A stretch of 64,000 bases of DNA from Pohlia nutans. Taxonomy: Eukaryota; Streptophyta; Bryopsida; Bryales; Mniaceae. Below are positions 11,301-22,149 of this stretch, piece after piece. Under the pieces are notes generated by a model. That model worked only from the letters and a program-made list of their open reading frames with translations, made no database searches and had not been told where the DNA came from. Both the position numbers and the translations under genes were made by a program. Every line of letters starts with the position of its first letter. Positions within the stretch are counted from its first letter, which is position 1. The stretch lies in assembly GCA_022496805.1 (NCBI GenBank), contig CM040091.1, positions 19,334,336-19,398,335 of the forward strand, written 5' to 3'.

Positions 11301-14300
11301 TTGAGGCTCTACCGAAGTTGGTGGCGTCTTTATCTACAAGTGTTGAAGCGTGAGTTTTGGAGAAGCCAATTGATTATTGTTGGTTAGCCACTCCGTTTTG
11401 GTGTTGATAATATAGGAGGGTTACCAGTTTCTGATATATTTTTTAACCCCTAAACGTCACAGCGTCCAAAAACTGGATCACGAATGGATTCAAAGCTTTG
11501 TAACTTTCTCATACAATCTCGGATGACTTTCATCCAAGTCACCTTTGCAAGCCTATTAAATTCTCTGCCAATTAGAGTAAATCTCTTGTGATGGGGAGAT
11601 GTTGATAATATTGGAGAGGCCTCTAAATGCAAGTATGTCAAATTTTTTGGGTAGATTTCATGCATGCAATGGCCCTCTCATGTACACCTATTGTACATAT
11701 GAGTCATCCTAAAATCTATTTGTGAGGCTAGTATCTACTTGGGTACGAAGGGTCGGTGCGTTTGGGGGTTGAACTGTGGACACTGTCTGGGGTGTGCCAG
11801 TCCTACTCGTGCAGCATGTAAAAATAATAACGACAATAATAGTAGTAGATGTGGTAGTAGTAGTAATAACACGAATAGTTATAATAACAACAACAACAAC
11901 AACAACAACAATAACAATAATAATAATAATAATAATAAAAAGGAAGAAGGGGGAAGAAGATGAAGAATAAGTTATCAATTTAATAACTATGTACAAGATA
12001 AGTTCAAAGTCTGGCAGGCTACTGGAGAATTAAAAATTAAAATCTGTCTGCAATTATAGACATGGGCTTGTTGTGCGGGTTCTACACTCACTTAGGCGTT
12101 TACACACTTTTCACTTTGACTTGTGTTATTCTATTGTTACAGAGCTGATGCGGCAGCTGTGGCCATCACGACTACTGATCTTGTCAGTAAGAGTGTTGCA
12201 ATCGAAACAAAGGTAGCTCTTGCTTTAGAATGTCAAATTTTCTTCAGGTTGTAGGATCAATTACACGTCACTGCAGACTATCAAGTGGTCGTCTTACAAA
12301 ATGCATATCATTCAATAGTTGTAAGTGAAGGCATTGCTAGCATTTGTTTCTTAAAATACAGTTTATCATGTCCTGATTCCATTGCAATTCTGTTTTCATG
12401 GGCGCCAGGGGGCATCTGAACCACAACTAATTTCTTCCTTATTGTTTGAAGATAGGGGGTACAACAGTGAGACTCGGTGGCATAGCGAAAGGCTCAGGCA
12501 TGATTCATCCAAACATGGCTACCATGCTTGGGGTACATCCCAACAACTCTTAACCCCTAAAGGACCAAGGATTCATGGTTTTAAAATGATCATATTGTGA
12601 AAATTGTAATTTTAATGGGACCAAATTTTATATCACTGGAATTAGTGAAGAATATTACATATGTTGAATATATATTTTTAAAATATCAACGAAATTAAAA
12701 CCTACATAAAACCTACTCAATATTACTGAAAAAAACAGGAGCCACCTGGTGGCCTTATGGTCCTTTAGGGGTTAACCTTTATACAGTACTCATAGGCTGT
12801 TTTATTTTTCTTATGGCCCTTGTTTATTACAAGCTCTTATGCAGTATATTGTGAGCAGGTTGTGACTTGTGATGCAGATGTGGCGGTAGATGTATGGAGG
12901 CCTATGGTACTCACAGCAGTCAATAGAAGCTTCAACCAGATTACGGTACTTACTATAAATTGTCCTTGTTCACGTAATCAAGATGTATATCAGACCTGAT
13001 CTGATACTCCCTCAGTCCCAAAGTTATTGTCATGTTTGAAAGTCATGTTTGAAAGTGCTTTTTTCAGTAGGACAAAAGAATACTTCCTTGTGGCTAATTT
13101 TATTTAGATTGCAATGAACTCATGCAATGTTCTTCAATCATTCTAGTGACATAATTTGGAACCTTTTTTAATCATGTTTCTTACAATATGATCAATGAAA
13201 TTAGAGTTATCCTTAAAGTCACCTTGTGTTTGAATAAGATACCGTGAATTTTTCTTTAATGTACTTTTATTTGTGCACCTCAAATAGTTAAAAAGAATGG
13301 AAAAGCTTGGTGGTCTATCATTATTAGGTGTGTAGGAGCTTGGTGGTCTTTAAACTTAAGGGAAACTAGTTTAGCCGTCAAGAAAGACGGCTCAACTAGT
13401 TTTCCATGAGTTTGAAGACCACCAAGCTCTTACACACCTAATAATGAGAGACCACTAAGCTCTTCCCTACCTTGTAACTATTTGGGGTGAACAAATAAGA
13501 GTACATTAATGCAAAATTCACGGTATCTTATTCAAACACAAGGTGACTTTAAGGATAACTCTATTGGCTCAAAGAAATACCAAGCAAACAAGTCGGACAA
13601 TAACTTTGGGACGGAGGGAGTATGAGAATGTGAGATCTGACTGGGCTGCTGGAATGTTAGTTTTTAAATTCGGTGCTGTGCTTTGTATTTGTAAAGCTTC
13701 AAATCGGCTTCACCGCAACTCATGTAAAGCCAGTAGAAACATTAATTTCCCAAGTTAGCTGACTGTAGCGGGTACTGTACAGGTTGATGGTGATAGCAGC
13801 ACGAACGACACCTTATTAGCCTTGGCAAGTGGGGCAGCAGGCGGCCCGAGGATATCAGATATCAACAGTGAGGAAGCTCAGCAGCTGCAGGCAGCTCTTG
13901 ATGCTGTGAGTGCTACACCCCAAAAGATCCCCTATTAGATTCACAAAGTTCTTAATGGTTAACGGTTAATGGTCAATAGAACATTAGTTTGAGGTACTAA
14001 AACCATTAAGAACTTCATTATTAGATTCACAAAGTTCTTAATGGTTTAAAATTACCTTAATATTGGTTTAATTTAAAATTACCTTAATATTGATTTAATG
14101 GTTAATGGTTACCTCAAAAGATCCCCTATTAGATTCACAAAGTTCTTTACATTCACAAAGTTCTTAATGGTTAATGGTTAATAGAACATTAAATCAATAT
14201 TAAGGTAATTTTAAATTTATGTCAAGTTAATGTTGATGCTAGTATAATGCCAAGTTAATGCCAAGGACACTGGCATCACACCAACGTTAAGTTGACACCA

Positions 14301-17300
14301 TGTGTGCTACACTAGAACACTCTCAGAATTAACTTAACGTTAACCCCTAAAGCACCAAGATTTCATGGTTTTAAAATGACAAATTCAATTCATCATATTG
14401 TGAAAAGTATAATTAAGATGAGACCAAATTTTATATCATTGGAATGAGTCAAGAACATTGCATGGATTGGTCAAACAATAAATAAATTTGAACAAAAAGA
14501 AGTCCACATAGGACCTACTCAAAATTGTTGAAAAAAACATGAGGCCCAATTTGGGCTTCTTGGTCCTTTAGGGATTAACTCAACATCATGACTGAATCTA
14601 ACGCCTATCAATTTAACATTAAATACTTTGGAGGTTCTTTGGTGATTTAATTATTCTGAGAGTGAATTTTCAATTCCATGTAACCCACAGGGCGTTATGG
14701 GCTAAATCTTATTATTCAACAGCATTTGACGTGTCTACAAAATTCATACCGTCATCTATTTATAGCAACAAGTCTTTTTGGGTCATACTGTACATAAGGC
14801 TCCTGGCTACTTTTTTTTCCCACATACAGGTTTTGCAAGGCCTAGCCAAGTCAATTGCATCTGATGGTGAAGGGGCAACGTGCTTGGTTGAGGTGAGGCT
14901 TTCTCAATATCCATTCATCTTTCAAGCGGTAGCAATTATCCGGAACTATTCCCCAATTTTCCACTGTTCTCTTGTATGCACAAGGAATTTCCTACACTGC
15001 AAAAGCTGTTAGTAATGTACCATTGGTTTTGCTAATAAGAAGAATCTTGTGACATTTAAGAGATCCCTGTTTCTGAAAATGCAGGTGACTGTAACCGGTG
15101 CTTCAGATGAAGCAGCAGCTGCAATGGTGGCTCGCTCTGTTGCTGCTTCCTCATTAACGAAGGTATGTCTTATATGTAGTAGGATTTTTTTCTTATGCAG
15201 TGGATTATGAGTCAAGCGGTACCGGTATGACATTTCCAAATTTTAGAAAGAAAGGAGTATTTTTGGGTTTTAACCTCAAAATATAGAAGTAATTTACGTT
15301 CTAAAAATGTAGGTACATACTATTCTTGTCTGATTTTTTTTCATAAGAACATTTCTCCATTAACCCCTAAGTGACCGATCGACCATTTTCTGGTTGCAGC
15401 CCAAACAACAGTGACTTCCTAGGGTCAAGAAATGACATTTTTTGAGTTTTGATTTTTGTTGAAATTGGAGATAGAGATCATGATCTAGTGTTGTTTGATG
15501 CATTTCATTTGCTTCACTAAGGAATTTTTCAAAGACAAAGACCTCAATATTGTCCTATAAAACTTACTATTTTGGGAACGTGATGATGTTCTCTCCTTTG
15601 AAAATTTTGCCATTGACCATTTTAGAATAGAATTTCTAGTTTTAACCAATCATACCAAATTTCAAATTCTAAAAATAGAATTTGTAATTTTGGTGAATAT
15701 TCAACAAAAAAATGCTTCTAAATTCATTAAATGAGTATCTAAAACATTTTTTGAAAGTTTGACTGTATGGATAATTACTAAACGTCATGCTTCTCATTTT
15801 CTCTTTTGGACCAAACTTCATCAAGGTTGCAGAATTAACATTTTATAACACATCTAGGTTTTGCCCTTACCCCCTCTATCATTTAGGGGTTAATAGCAAT
15901 TCATGGTCAAAGTGCTTTGAATATTGAGAAAGCTAAGCCAGGCTTCCATGTATGGTCTACAAAAGGTGGAAGTTGTCGAGTTCATCACCGAAATATAATA
16001 GATAAGATATGGGTTTTTGTATTATTGATCGGTAATACTACCGGTAATCTCTGTTATGCACTTGCTTCGACTTAGCAAGCTTTAGACTCTTTTCAACATG
16101 GGCATTGAATGGGGTTTTGTGTGCAGGCTGCAATATATGGGCGAGACCCAAACTGGGGCCGAATTGCATGTGCAGCAGGGTATGCTGGAGTTCCATTTGA
16201 CCCGCTGGATCTTCAGATCTTTCTTGGGGACTTCCATTTGATGGAGAAAGGCCAGCCATTGGAGTTTGACAGGTTGATTCTTCTTTTGCTTATTTTTTGT
16301 TTCTGGAATTAATTCTTGGATGTCTGCACTGCCAAAGTTGAGATGGAAATGGAAATGGTAAAGGATGATTCTCCCAGGATACTGCAACGTTCAAAATTAA
16401 CCCCCTAAAGGACCATAAGGCCACCAGGTGGCCTCATGTTTTTTTCAGTAGTTTTGAGTAGGTTTTATGTAGATTTTTTTTGGTTCAAATTTATTTAATT
16501 ATTATTCAACATATGTAATATTCTTCAATAATTCCATTAATATAAAATTTGGTCCCATTTAAATTATGTTTTCCACAATATGATTGTTTAAATTCATCAT
16601 TTTAAAACCATGAATCCTTGGTTAAGATGTTCTTTGAACCACCTTATGATTGGATTTGCAGGGCTGGAGCAAGCGCGTACCTAAAAGCAGCTGGAGAAGT
16701 GCATGGAACTGTTTCGATTAAAATTTGCATTGGTAAGATTTTGCCTATCTCATGGGGGTTCATAAGCTTCCGTATTAAGGTAGAGGATTCTATTTGTGCC
16801 ACTTTAAGCATTTCAACCAATACTAGCACAGACTCGTTGCACTGCAACAATGAACTCAGAAAGCCAGACGAACCGAACGGATAGTTGATTGAAGCCGGAT
16901 GAAAAACATTTGGGATAACAGGATGAAACATTCAGGATGAAAACGTGACCGTTTTTGTGACAACGGGATCGTGACAGATTGTGTGTCAATGTGTATTCAA
17001 TATAATGGATGTAGGAGTGTGCTTATCAGTACTGAGATAGATCACTTTGGGAACAAGAGCCAACTCTGTTTTAGATCAAACTTTATGAATTTCTTATGCA
17101 ATTTCAAAGTGGAAGGTTGTAAACCACCAAAAGTGCTAGTGAGGTAGAGGGCTCCAAATCCAACAGGGTTCTAATTCCAACTGAATTTAGACCATGCATT
17201 TATTTTAGAACACAAATCTAGGCACATCATAGAGCTCTTATTGAATGTTGACCAAAATGATAAGCTATCTATGGTCTACCTAAATTTAAGTTCTAGGATG

Positions 17301-17612
17301 ATTATTGTGCCTAGATTCTGTTGGAATTAGAATCCTGTTGGTTTTGGAGCCCTGTACCTTAAATAATCTCATAGAACTAACCTCATAGACATTTATGCTT
17401 ACACTACTAGCCAATCGAAGGCCAACCCAAGTGTATGAATAGATGAGTTGCAGGGTCAGTAAAGGAGACAAGATCAGGTTTAATATCCTCAACTCTATTA
17501 TTTGCTGACGTTTGCAAAACTGGTTGTAGGGAATGGGCCTGGACATAGCCAAGCCTGGGGCTGCGATTTGAGCTATGATTACGTCAAAATCAACGCTGAG
17601 TACACAACCTAA
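8389..17612 (+). CDS. argJ: Arginine biosynthesis bifunctional protein ArgJ (glutamate N-acetyltransferase / amino-acid acetyltransferase), plastid
   Basis: Seventeen coding exons with GT-AG introns join in frame to 495 aa: 8389-8437, 9011-9225, 9843-9966, 10501-10574, 10714-10758, 10866-10916, 11095-11163, 11291-11349, 12143-12212, 12452-12532, 12859-12945, 13783-13905, 14830-14892, 15085-15162, 16127-16272, 16662-16732, 17530-17612. The enzyme moves acetyl from N-acetylornithine to glutamate (cyclic arginine pathway) and can also use acetyl-CoA. Family motifs seen: [11 protein letters not shown] (89 on), NAGQANAAT (161-169), [39 protein letters not shown] (400 on), and the C-terminal [11 protein letters not shown]. 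ArgJ proteins self-cleave at Ala-Thr in MATML; here that is Ala275/Thr276, so the nucleophile is intact. Residues 1 to about 65 are Ser/Arg-rich and acid-poor, as in a chloroplast transit peptide (inference). The start is the first ATG after the UTR intron and the exon 1-2 junction is in frame. Nothing is missing; many introns carry miniature transposons. Confidence 0.97.
8462..8619 (+). mobile_element. Family A fragment in argJ intron 1
   Basis: Starts near the GTATTCATGGTTTTAAAATG segment and runs to about 8619, where the next A element begins. The distal terminus is missing. Confidence 0.75.
8620..8860 (-). mobile_element. Family A2 element in argJ intron 1
   Basis: Complete, 241 bp, TTAACCCCCAAAGGACC to GGTCCTTTAGGGGTTAA, with the GCCACCAGGTGGC palindrome near the left end. 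Confidence 0.9.
9341..9793 (+). mobile_element. Family A1 element in argJ intron 2, interrupted by a family B element
   Basis: Ends TTAACCCCTAAAGGATC and GGTCCTTTAGGGGTTAA. The family A body is cut at its internal TTAA (9372-9375) and continues from 9601. It makes up about three quarters of this intron. Confidence 0.9.
9376..9600. mobile_element. Family B element nested in family A
   Basis: 225 bp, CCCTTAAAAGGTC to GGACCTTTAAGGG, flanked by TTAA on both sides (9372-9375, 9601-9604). Removing it with one TTAA restores the uninterrupted family A sequence. A related, eroded copy lies at about 20304-20540. Confidence 0.88.
10084..10321 (+). mobile_element. Family A2 element in argJ intron 3
   Basis: About 238 bp; the left TTAA has become TCAA and the right end GGTCCTTTAGGGGTTAA is intact. 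The palindrome is at the right end. Confidence 0.9.
11443..11700 (+). mobile_element. TTAA-type element, one end seen, in argJ intron 8
   Basis: Left end TTAACCCCTAAACGTCACA followed by the imperfect palindrome GCGTCCAAAAACTGGATC, centred at 11471 (nt 29). The right end was not found, so the end coordinate is approximate. Confidence 0.5.
11820..11945 (+). repeat. Trinucleotide microsatellite (GTA, AAC, AAT) in argJ intron 8
   Basis: Compound runs of GTA/GTG, then AAC, then AAT triplets. Open frames here encode only runs of Asn, Ile or Val and are not genes. Confidence 0.9.
12550..12775 (+). mobile_element. Family A2 element in argJ intron 10
   Basis: Complete, 226 bp, TTAACCCCTAAAGGACC to GGTCCTTTAGGGGTTAA, palindrome at the right end. 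It starts 17 bp after the donor and fills about 70 percent of the 326-bp intron. Confidence 0.92.
13007..13620. mobile_element. Stowaway element in argJ intron 11 carrying a nested hairpin element
   Basis: Ends CTCCCTCAGTCCCAAAG and CTTTGGGACGGAGGGAG, flanked by TA (13005-13006, 13621-13622). A family C element interrupts it at 13204-13561. Confidence 0.88.
13204..13561. mobile_element. Family C long-hairpin element, copy 2
   Basis: 358 bp inverted repeat with GAGTTATCC and GGATAACTC ends, flanked by TA on both sides. Arms of about 175 bp close on AAACTAGTTTAGCCGTC and its partner near 13380. Nested in the Stowaway element. Confidence 0.9.
13915..14215. repeat. Scrambled short duplications in argJ intron 12
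   Basis: The words GATTCACAAAGTTCTTAATG, GGTTAATGGTTAATAG and TTAAGGTAATTTTAAA recur three to four times in both orientations, together with ATCCCCTATTAG. This looks like repeated replication slippage or inverted duplication. Confidence 0.75.
14340..14578 (+). mobile_element. Family A1 element in argJ intron 12
   Basis: 239 bp, TTAACCCCTAAAGCACC to GGTCCTTTAGGGATTAA. The palindrome GCCCAATTTGGGC (14544-14556) is centred at 14550, nt 29 from the right edge. Confidence 0.9.
15360..15893 (+). mobile_element. Family D element in argJ intron 14
   Basis: 534 bp from TTAACCCCTAAGTGACC to CATTTAGGGGTTAA. The palindrome CGACCATTTTCTGGTTG is centred at 15388, nt 29. Body matches 56968-57517 and, reversed, 1890-4101. 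Confidence 0.85.
16397..16624 (-). mobile_element. Family A2 element in argJ intron 15, right terminus deleted
   Basis: The left end TTAACCCCCTAAAGGACC and palindrome are intact. The right end stops at CCATGAATCCTTGGTTAAG, lacking the CCTTTAGGGG segment. It ends 37 bp before exon 16, near the branch-point zone. Confidence 0.85.
17032..17140 (+). repeat. Repeat J, partial copy in argJ intron 16
   Basis: GATCACTTTGGGAACAAGAGCC ... TTCTTATGCAATTTCAAAGTGG ... GGTTGTAAACCACC matches copies in the U-box gene at 37018 and 43858. Confidence 0.6.
17141..17360. mobile_element. Family I terminal-inverted-repeat element, copy 1 (argJ intron 16)
   Basis: Inverted ends GAGGTAGAGGGCTCC...TCTAATTCC and GGAATTAGA...GGAGCCCTGTACCTT, about 220 bp. 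The central GATAAGCTATCTATGGTCTAC matches the copy near 30950-31195. Confidence 0.7.
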
Positions 17613-18000
17613 GTCCTTTTCTTTCGCAAAATATTAGCTACAGTATTTAGTATTTTACATGCTCCAGACATCTTTTTTCTGGGTGTATTTCTGGATACAT
17701 ATTAGTGTGCTTCACAGCTTAGTTGCCTTTTAAAAGCACGAACTGTATTAGCCGGTTTTTGGGAGCCTGCTATGTTACCAATACTGAGTTATTATTTGTG
17801 TCTTTTTGGTAATTCGGGAGATAACATATGGGGAACTTTTATATAATAGATACTCCGTACTTTATCATGAATTTGGGTCCTTGTATTGTCCCATAAGCTT
17901 TAGTGACACTCTCAATTAGACTGACGGTACTGTATGTCAGGCTGGGGTTTTGAGTGTTGGAGTATACCTTTCTTGGCCTATCAAGTGTAAGTATCTGTTC

Positions 18001-18155
18001 TGAAGGACCAAGGTCCTTTATGAACTTTTGTTCAGATTTGTTTATATTTTTTGACCACCACGTGCAATGTTCTTCTCTTTTTCTGGTGATATAAAATTTG
18101 GTTTCATGAATTTGACATTTTAAAACCATGAATCTTTGGTCATTTTGGGGGTTAA
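18001..18155 (-). mobile_element. Family A fragment
   Basis: Shortened family A: AAGGACCAAGGTCCTTTATG, then the GATATAAAATTTGG and TTTTAAAACCATGAATC segments, ending GTCATTTTGGGGGTTAA. Confidence 0.75.
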
Positions 18156-18433
18156 CCCTTTACCGCCTAGCCCTATTCTACAGAAACCTCAGATTACTGG
18201 TGTTTTTTTTAAACTCTCAATGTTGTAATTACGGATATTACTAATAGTTTTTAATTGTATAAATAGAAGCATAGGCCAATCTAACAAGTGTCGGTTAAAC
18301 CTTGGTAAGATTGGACCGGATTGGAAGATCATAGTGTCTTTGAACCGTATAATGCACACTCAAAAACAAGATACTGGAGGGTGTGTGACTTCAAAGTTAA
18401 ATAGAATTTGGGTTAAATTTTCAAAATTGAAAG

Positions 18434-18535
18434 TCAAGTTGTTCAGTTCTCTTTTATAGCCATTGGTAGTCAAGTTGTCATAGTTCTTATAGCCATTGAA
18501 AGTCAAGTTGTCAGTTCTCTTTTATAGCCATTGAT
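18434..18535 (+). repeat. Tandem repeat, three units of about 36 bp
   Basis: AGTCAAGTTGT...CTTATAGCCATTG occurs three times with small length changes. Confidence 0.75.
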
Positions 18536-19079
18536 CAAAAGCATTGTAGTTTCAACATGGCTGATCAACTTTTTGATACACAATACCATGCTTTCATCAA
18601 GACGAGCAATAATTCTAGGATTCTACCAATGTTGGAATAGTTTGAGTTTGTATCATCTTCCTGCAATGCCAATGAAATTTCCAAATCATCTTTCAAGAGG
18701 GTCCAACCAATTAGATGATGACACATGGCACTTTTTTTGGTCAAGTTTTGAGTAAAATTTGACAGGGACATTACCTTTTACTCCGGAGCTCCCGTGATCC
18801 TTTCTAGGTCAAAACTATGGCTAGGTTGGTGATCGTTCATTTCTAACAATTTTATCTTCAAAAGAGAAAGTTCGTTTGATACTAAATTCTTGAATATCAT
18901 AGGTTAATAGTTGGTTCAACATAAATTAGTTCAAAAAAGTTACATAAAAATTTAATTTTTCAACAAATGTTGTTCTTAGTGTGGTGAATAAAGGAATCTT
19001 AGATAGCGTATGCAATGTTGTCATGAAAAAATCCAAACATGATAATTATTATTCAACACATCAATGTTGAACGAGCTAC

Positions 19080-20303
19080 TTAACCCCTAAAGGACCAAGT
19101 GTCCTAACTAGGACATTTAGAGAATCGGGTAGGTTCCGGTGAACACGTTTTTAATCAAACTTTGAAGGAAATTTAATAGTAGATTCCCCAATATGCCACG
19201 AAAATGGGGGTTCTTTTTTTTTGAATTCCGACACCGGATGTGAAAGTTATGAGGGGAAATGTGTTTTTTTTGGGAGAAAGGGCAGCGGGGCAATAGAGAA
19301 ATAGTTGAATTTTAGGGGGGGGCAACAAGATGGGCAGTGTGTGGAAAATGGGGTGGCAATGGGGGGGAGAAGACCACCCCATTTTCCGAACTCATTCAAA
19401 AAAATTTAAAAACATTATTTTTAAAATTTTAAAATAATTTTTTATAAATAAAAAATATTATTTTAAACTGAAATTTATTATTTTAAATTTTAAAATAATT
19501 TTTTTAACTAAAAGTTCAATTGTGTAATTATGATATATTATTTAAATTTTTGAAAATTTTAATCATTTAAAAAAATTTAAATTTAAATTTAAAATCATCC
19601 AATGAGGGACTACCACGTGGCAGTACAGCTTGAGAGTTAGTGGGGTCATGAACATTGGAATGGGTTGGCACTTCAATTAAGTTCAATTCCCTTCCTCCAC
19701 CCTTTATTTCCCCCCTAACCCCCAAAATTCTTAAAAAATGTGCTACATGTCTTCTAAAACTTCAAAAAAAAAAAAAAAAAATCAAATTTTTTTCGCCATT
19801 CTATAGAGGGTGGAATGTACTTGTGTTTCACCGCTCGGATTTGTATTTTAAATAAAGAAAGTCGAAAATATTGAAGTTCCAAAAACATAGTCTTTTCTGA
19901 ACTTTTAAACCCCCAACAAGTGCAAGGTGTTCTTCAACATCCTAAACATCTCCAAATGCAACAAAAATTGGTACACAACTAAGTAACATCATATAGAATG
20001 TGAAAGTGAAGTGCGACAGGTTTTGGTAGTGAGGATTTTTTGATGTAGCCATGGTCAAACGCATCTGAAATTTTCGGGCATGTGTTTTTTGGGGGTGTTT
20101 TTTTCCATCAAACGCAATTATTTAGCAATTCGTGTGGCAAAATCAATGAAATTTGTTGTGTATGTTTTTCAAATAGTTTAAAACAAGATCTGACGGTTAG
20201 AAGGTAAAAAATAACATTTTTTTGGATTTTTTGCATGGGGGAGTAAAAATGGCAGCATTGGAGTGTTTTTGGAGGAAAAACACTCCGGTCCGTTAGGGTT
20301 TAA
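19080..20303. mobile_element. Large TTAA-type element with hairpins at both ends
   Basis: Left end TTAACCCCTAAAGGACC with arms TGTCCTA/TAGGACA (19100-19115, centre at nt 28.5). The right end has an 11-bp stem GGAGTGTTTTT/AAAAACACTCC (20260-20286, centre at nt 31), then GGTCCGTTAGGGTTTAA. The interior is very AT-rich (19385-19600), with poly-A and poly-G runs and no coding frame. Confidence 0.6.
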
Positions 20304-20540
20304 TCCTCAATCATCCTTTGGGGATAGTAGATATGTTGGCGTATATTTATTTGACATTTGTTGTAAGTAGAAAGTTTCACATTGAGACCCCAATAGCTCA
20401 TTAAAACCATGTTGACATGAATTTCAACTTCACTTTAAACCTCAAACCCATCGAAGATGTAGAATCATTCCAAGGACACTGGAATATTGTTGTATAGTAC
20501 TAGTCATAGCGTCTCTCTGAGCCTTCAACTCTTCATGAGG
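20304..20540. mobile_element. Family B element, eroded copy
   Basis: CCTTTGGGGATAGTAGATATG..., ...TTGACATTTGTTGTAAGTAGAAAG... and CTCAAACCCATCGAAG match the nested family B element at 9376-9600. Confidence 0.7.
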
Positions 20541-20839
20541 AGAAATTTGGGGTCCTAAAGGAGCCTTTTCTTCTGGCATGTGCAGAAAAATTTGGGAGTT
20601 GCCCGTGCACTTTTGACGCTGGCATCAATGGTGCAAACTAGCTGCCAGCAGTGCAGTTTCTTGGGTCAAGCCAATCGACGCTGCCAGCATTGCCAACTGA
20701 CTGCCAACACTGCGGCTTCCGATACCGTCAGTGGGCAGCGTTTTTCACTCACGCTGGCACCAATAGAGGGTTGTTTGGGCAGCTAGTTCACCTAACACGG
20801 GCTGTCTTACACGGCCCCTTTGGGACCCCAGATTTTTCC

Positions 20840-21372
20840 TAATGTAACGTCTCAATTCAACATTATTTTCTAAGGAGTGTTATAAAATGTTTGATGAAAA
20901 CCACAAATGGGGTTTATGGTGAAAGTAAAGTTGTAAATGTCAATATGAAGATCACATTTGTACAGTTGCATTTATTCTCTTTTTTTAAATATTTTAAAAT
21001 TAATTTTGCAAGGTTTTCTCTTGAAATTCAATTTTAAATCCCAAAGTAGCACAATTTTTTTTATTTTAATATGGTAATGAACTTGTAATAACATTCACTA
21101 CGAGATGGTATGTTTCCATTATTTGATTCTACTTGGAAAATCATATTTAAGGTCCCACTTTTTGAACTAAGAATGAAACTTGACATAAACCAATTATGTT
21201 GTTTTTCTAAAAATCATAAGAACCTATTTTGAAGATCCAAACTGTACAAAGGATAGTCCACTTGCCCTAGAGAAATTTTGGTGAATGAAAATTGTCCAAT
21301 TTGAATGAGAATATAGTAGTTTCAATCTGTGCATCGTCCACATAGTGGACACTCGCGCATTAAAATGGTTAA
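20840..21372 (+). mobile_element. Family F element, copy 1
   Basis: The body matches 56426-56971. The right end carries the palindrome GTCCACATAGTGGAC (centre nt 30) and GGTTAA. It joins family G through TTAA at 21369-21372. The left end is eroded. Confidence 0.8.
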
Positions 21373-21730
21373 CCTTTAAACGTCAAGAGGGCCTGAACGG
21401 GGCAGCCCGAAAGGCATCTAAATTTTTTTGGGGAAAATAAAAAATAAAAAAAGAGCTTTGCAGTGCACTGCTGGCTAGCATTGTAGCACTGCGGCACTGC
21501 TGAATTTCAGCTGCCCCAACCTCAAAACTTGTTCAATTTGATAACTTTGATTGCTTACTCATGATTCCACAATCTCTCAAATGAGGCGAAAATTTGAAAT
21601 CTAGATCGCTTTTTCAGTAGCTTTCCAACGCAACAAGTCTCGCTTGATTTGGTTGAGAAAATCAACTTTTTTTCTTCAGTATTCTTTTTTAAATAAGCCC
21701 ATGGGGCTTACCTTGACGTTTAAGGGTTAA
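21369..21730 (+). mobile_element. Family G element
   Basis: 362 bp, TTAACCTTTAAACGTCAAG to CTTGACGTTTAAGGGTTAA. Near the right end the arms TAAGCCC/GGGCTTA (21694-21710) are centred at 21702, nt 29. Confidence 0.85.
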
Positions 21731-21769
21731 GGGTAAAACTATTTTTTTTAAATAAAAATTGAATCAATA

Positions 21770-22147
21770 GAGTAATCCTTAAAGTCCATCAAATTTTGAA
21801 GAAGATGCCGTGAGTTTTTCTTTATTATACTCTTATTTCTTTACTTCAAATAGTTAAAAGGTGTAGAAGATCTTGGTGGTTTATCATTATTAGGTGTGTA
21901 AGAGGTGTGTAAGAGCTTGGTGGTCTTCAAAAGTTTTCAAAAGTTTTTTAGCTCTATTCTTGGTGCCAAAAAACGTTTGAAAACTTTTGAAGACCACCAA
22001 GCTCTTACACACCTCTTACACACCTAATAATGATAGACGACCAAAATCTTAAACAACTTTTAACTATTTAGAGTGAACAAATAAGAGTATAGTAAAGCAA
22101 AACTCACAGTATCTTCTTCAAAATTTGATGGACTTTAAGGATAACTC
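21770..22147. mobile_element. Family C long-hairpin element, copy 3
   Basis: 378 bp with GAGTAATCC and GGATAACTC ends, flanked by TA on both sides. Near-perfect arms of about 180 bp meet at about 21960. Confidence 0.9.
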
Positions 22148-22149
22148 TA

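Noticed and set aside
11709..11996. Open frames rich in Ile/Val/Thr or Asn
   Set aside because: Translation of a trinucleotide microsatellite in an argJ intron.
19385..19600. Replication origin or scaffold attachment region
   Set aside because: It is very AT-rich, but it lies inside a TTAA-type element and nothing more specific supports such a role.
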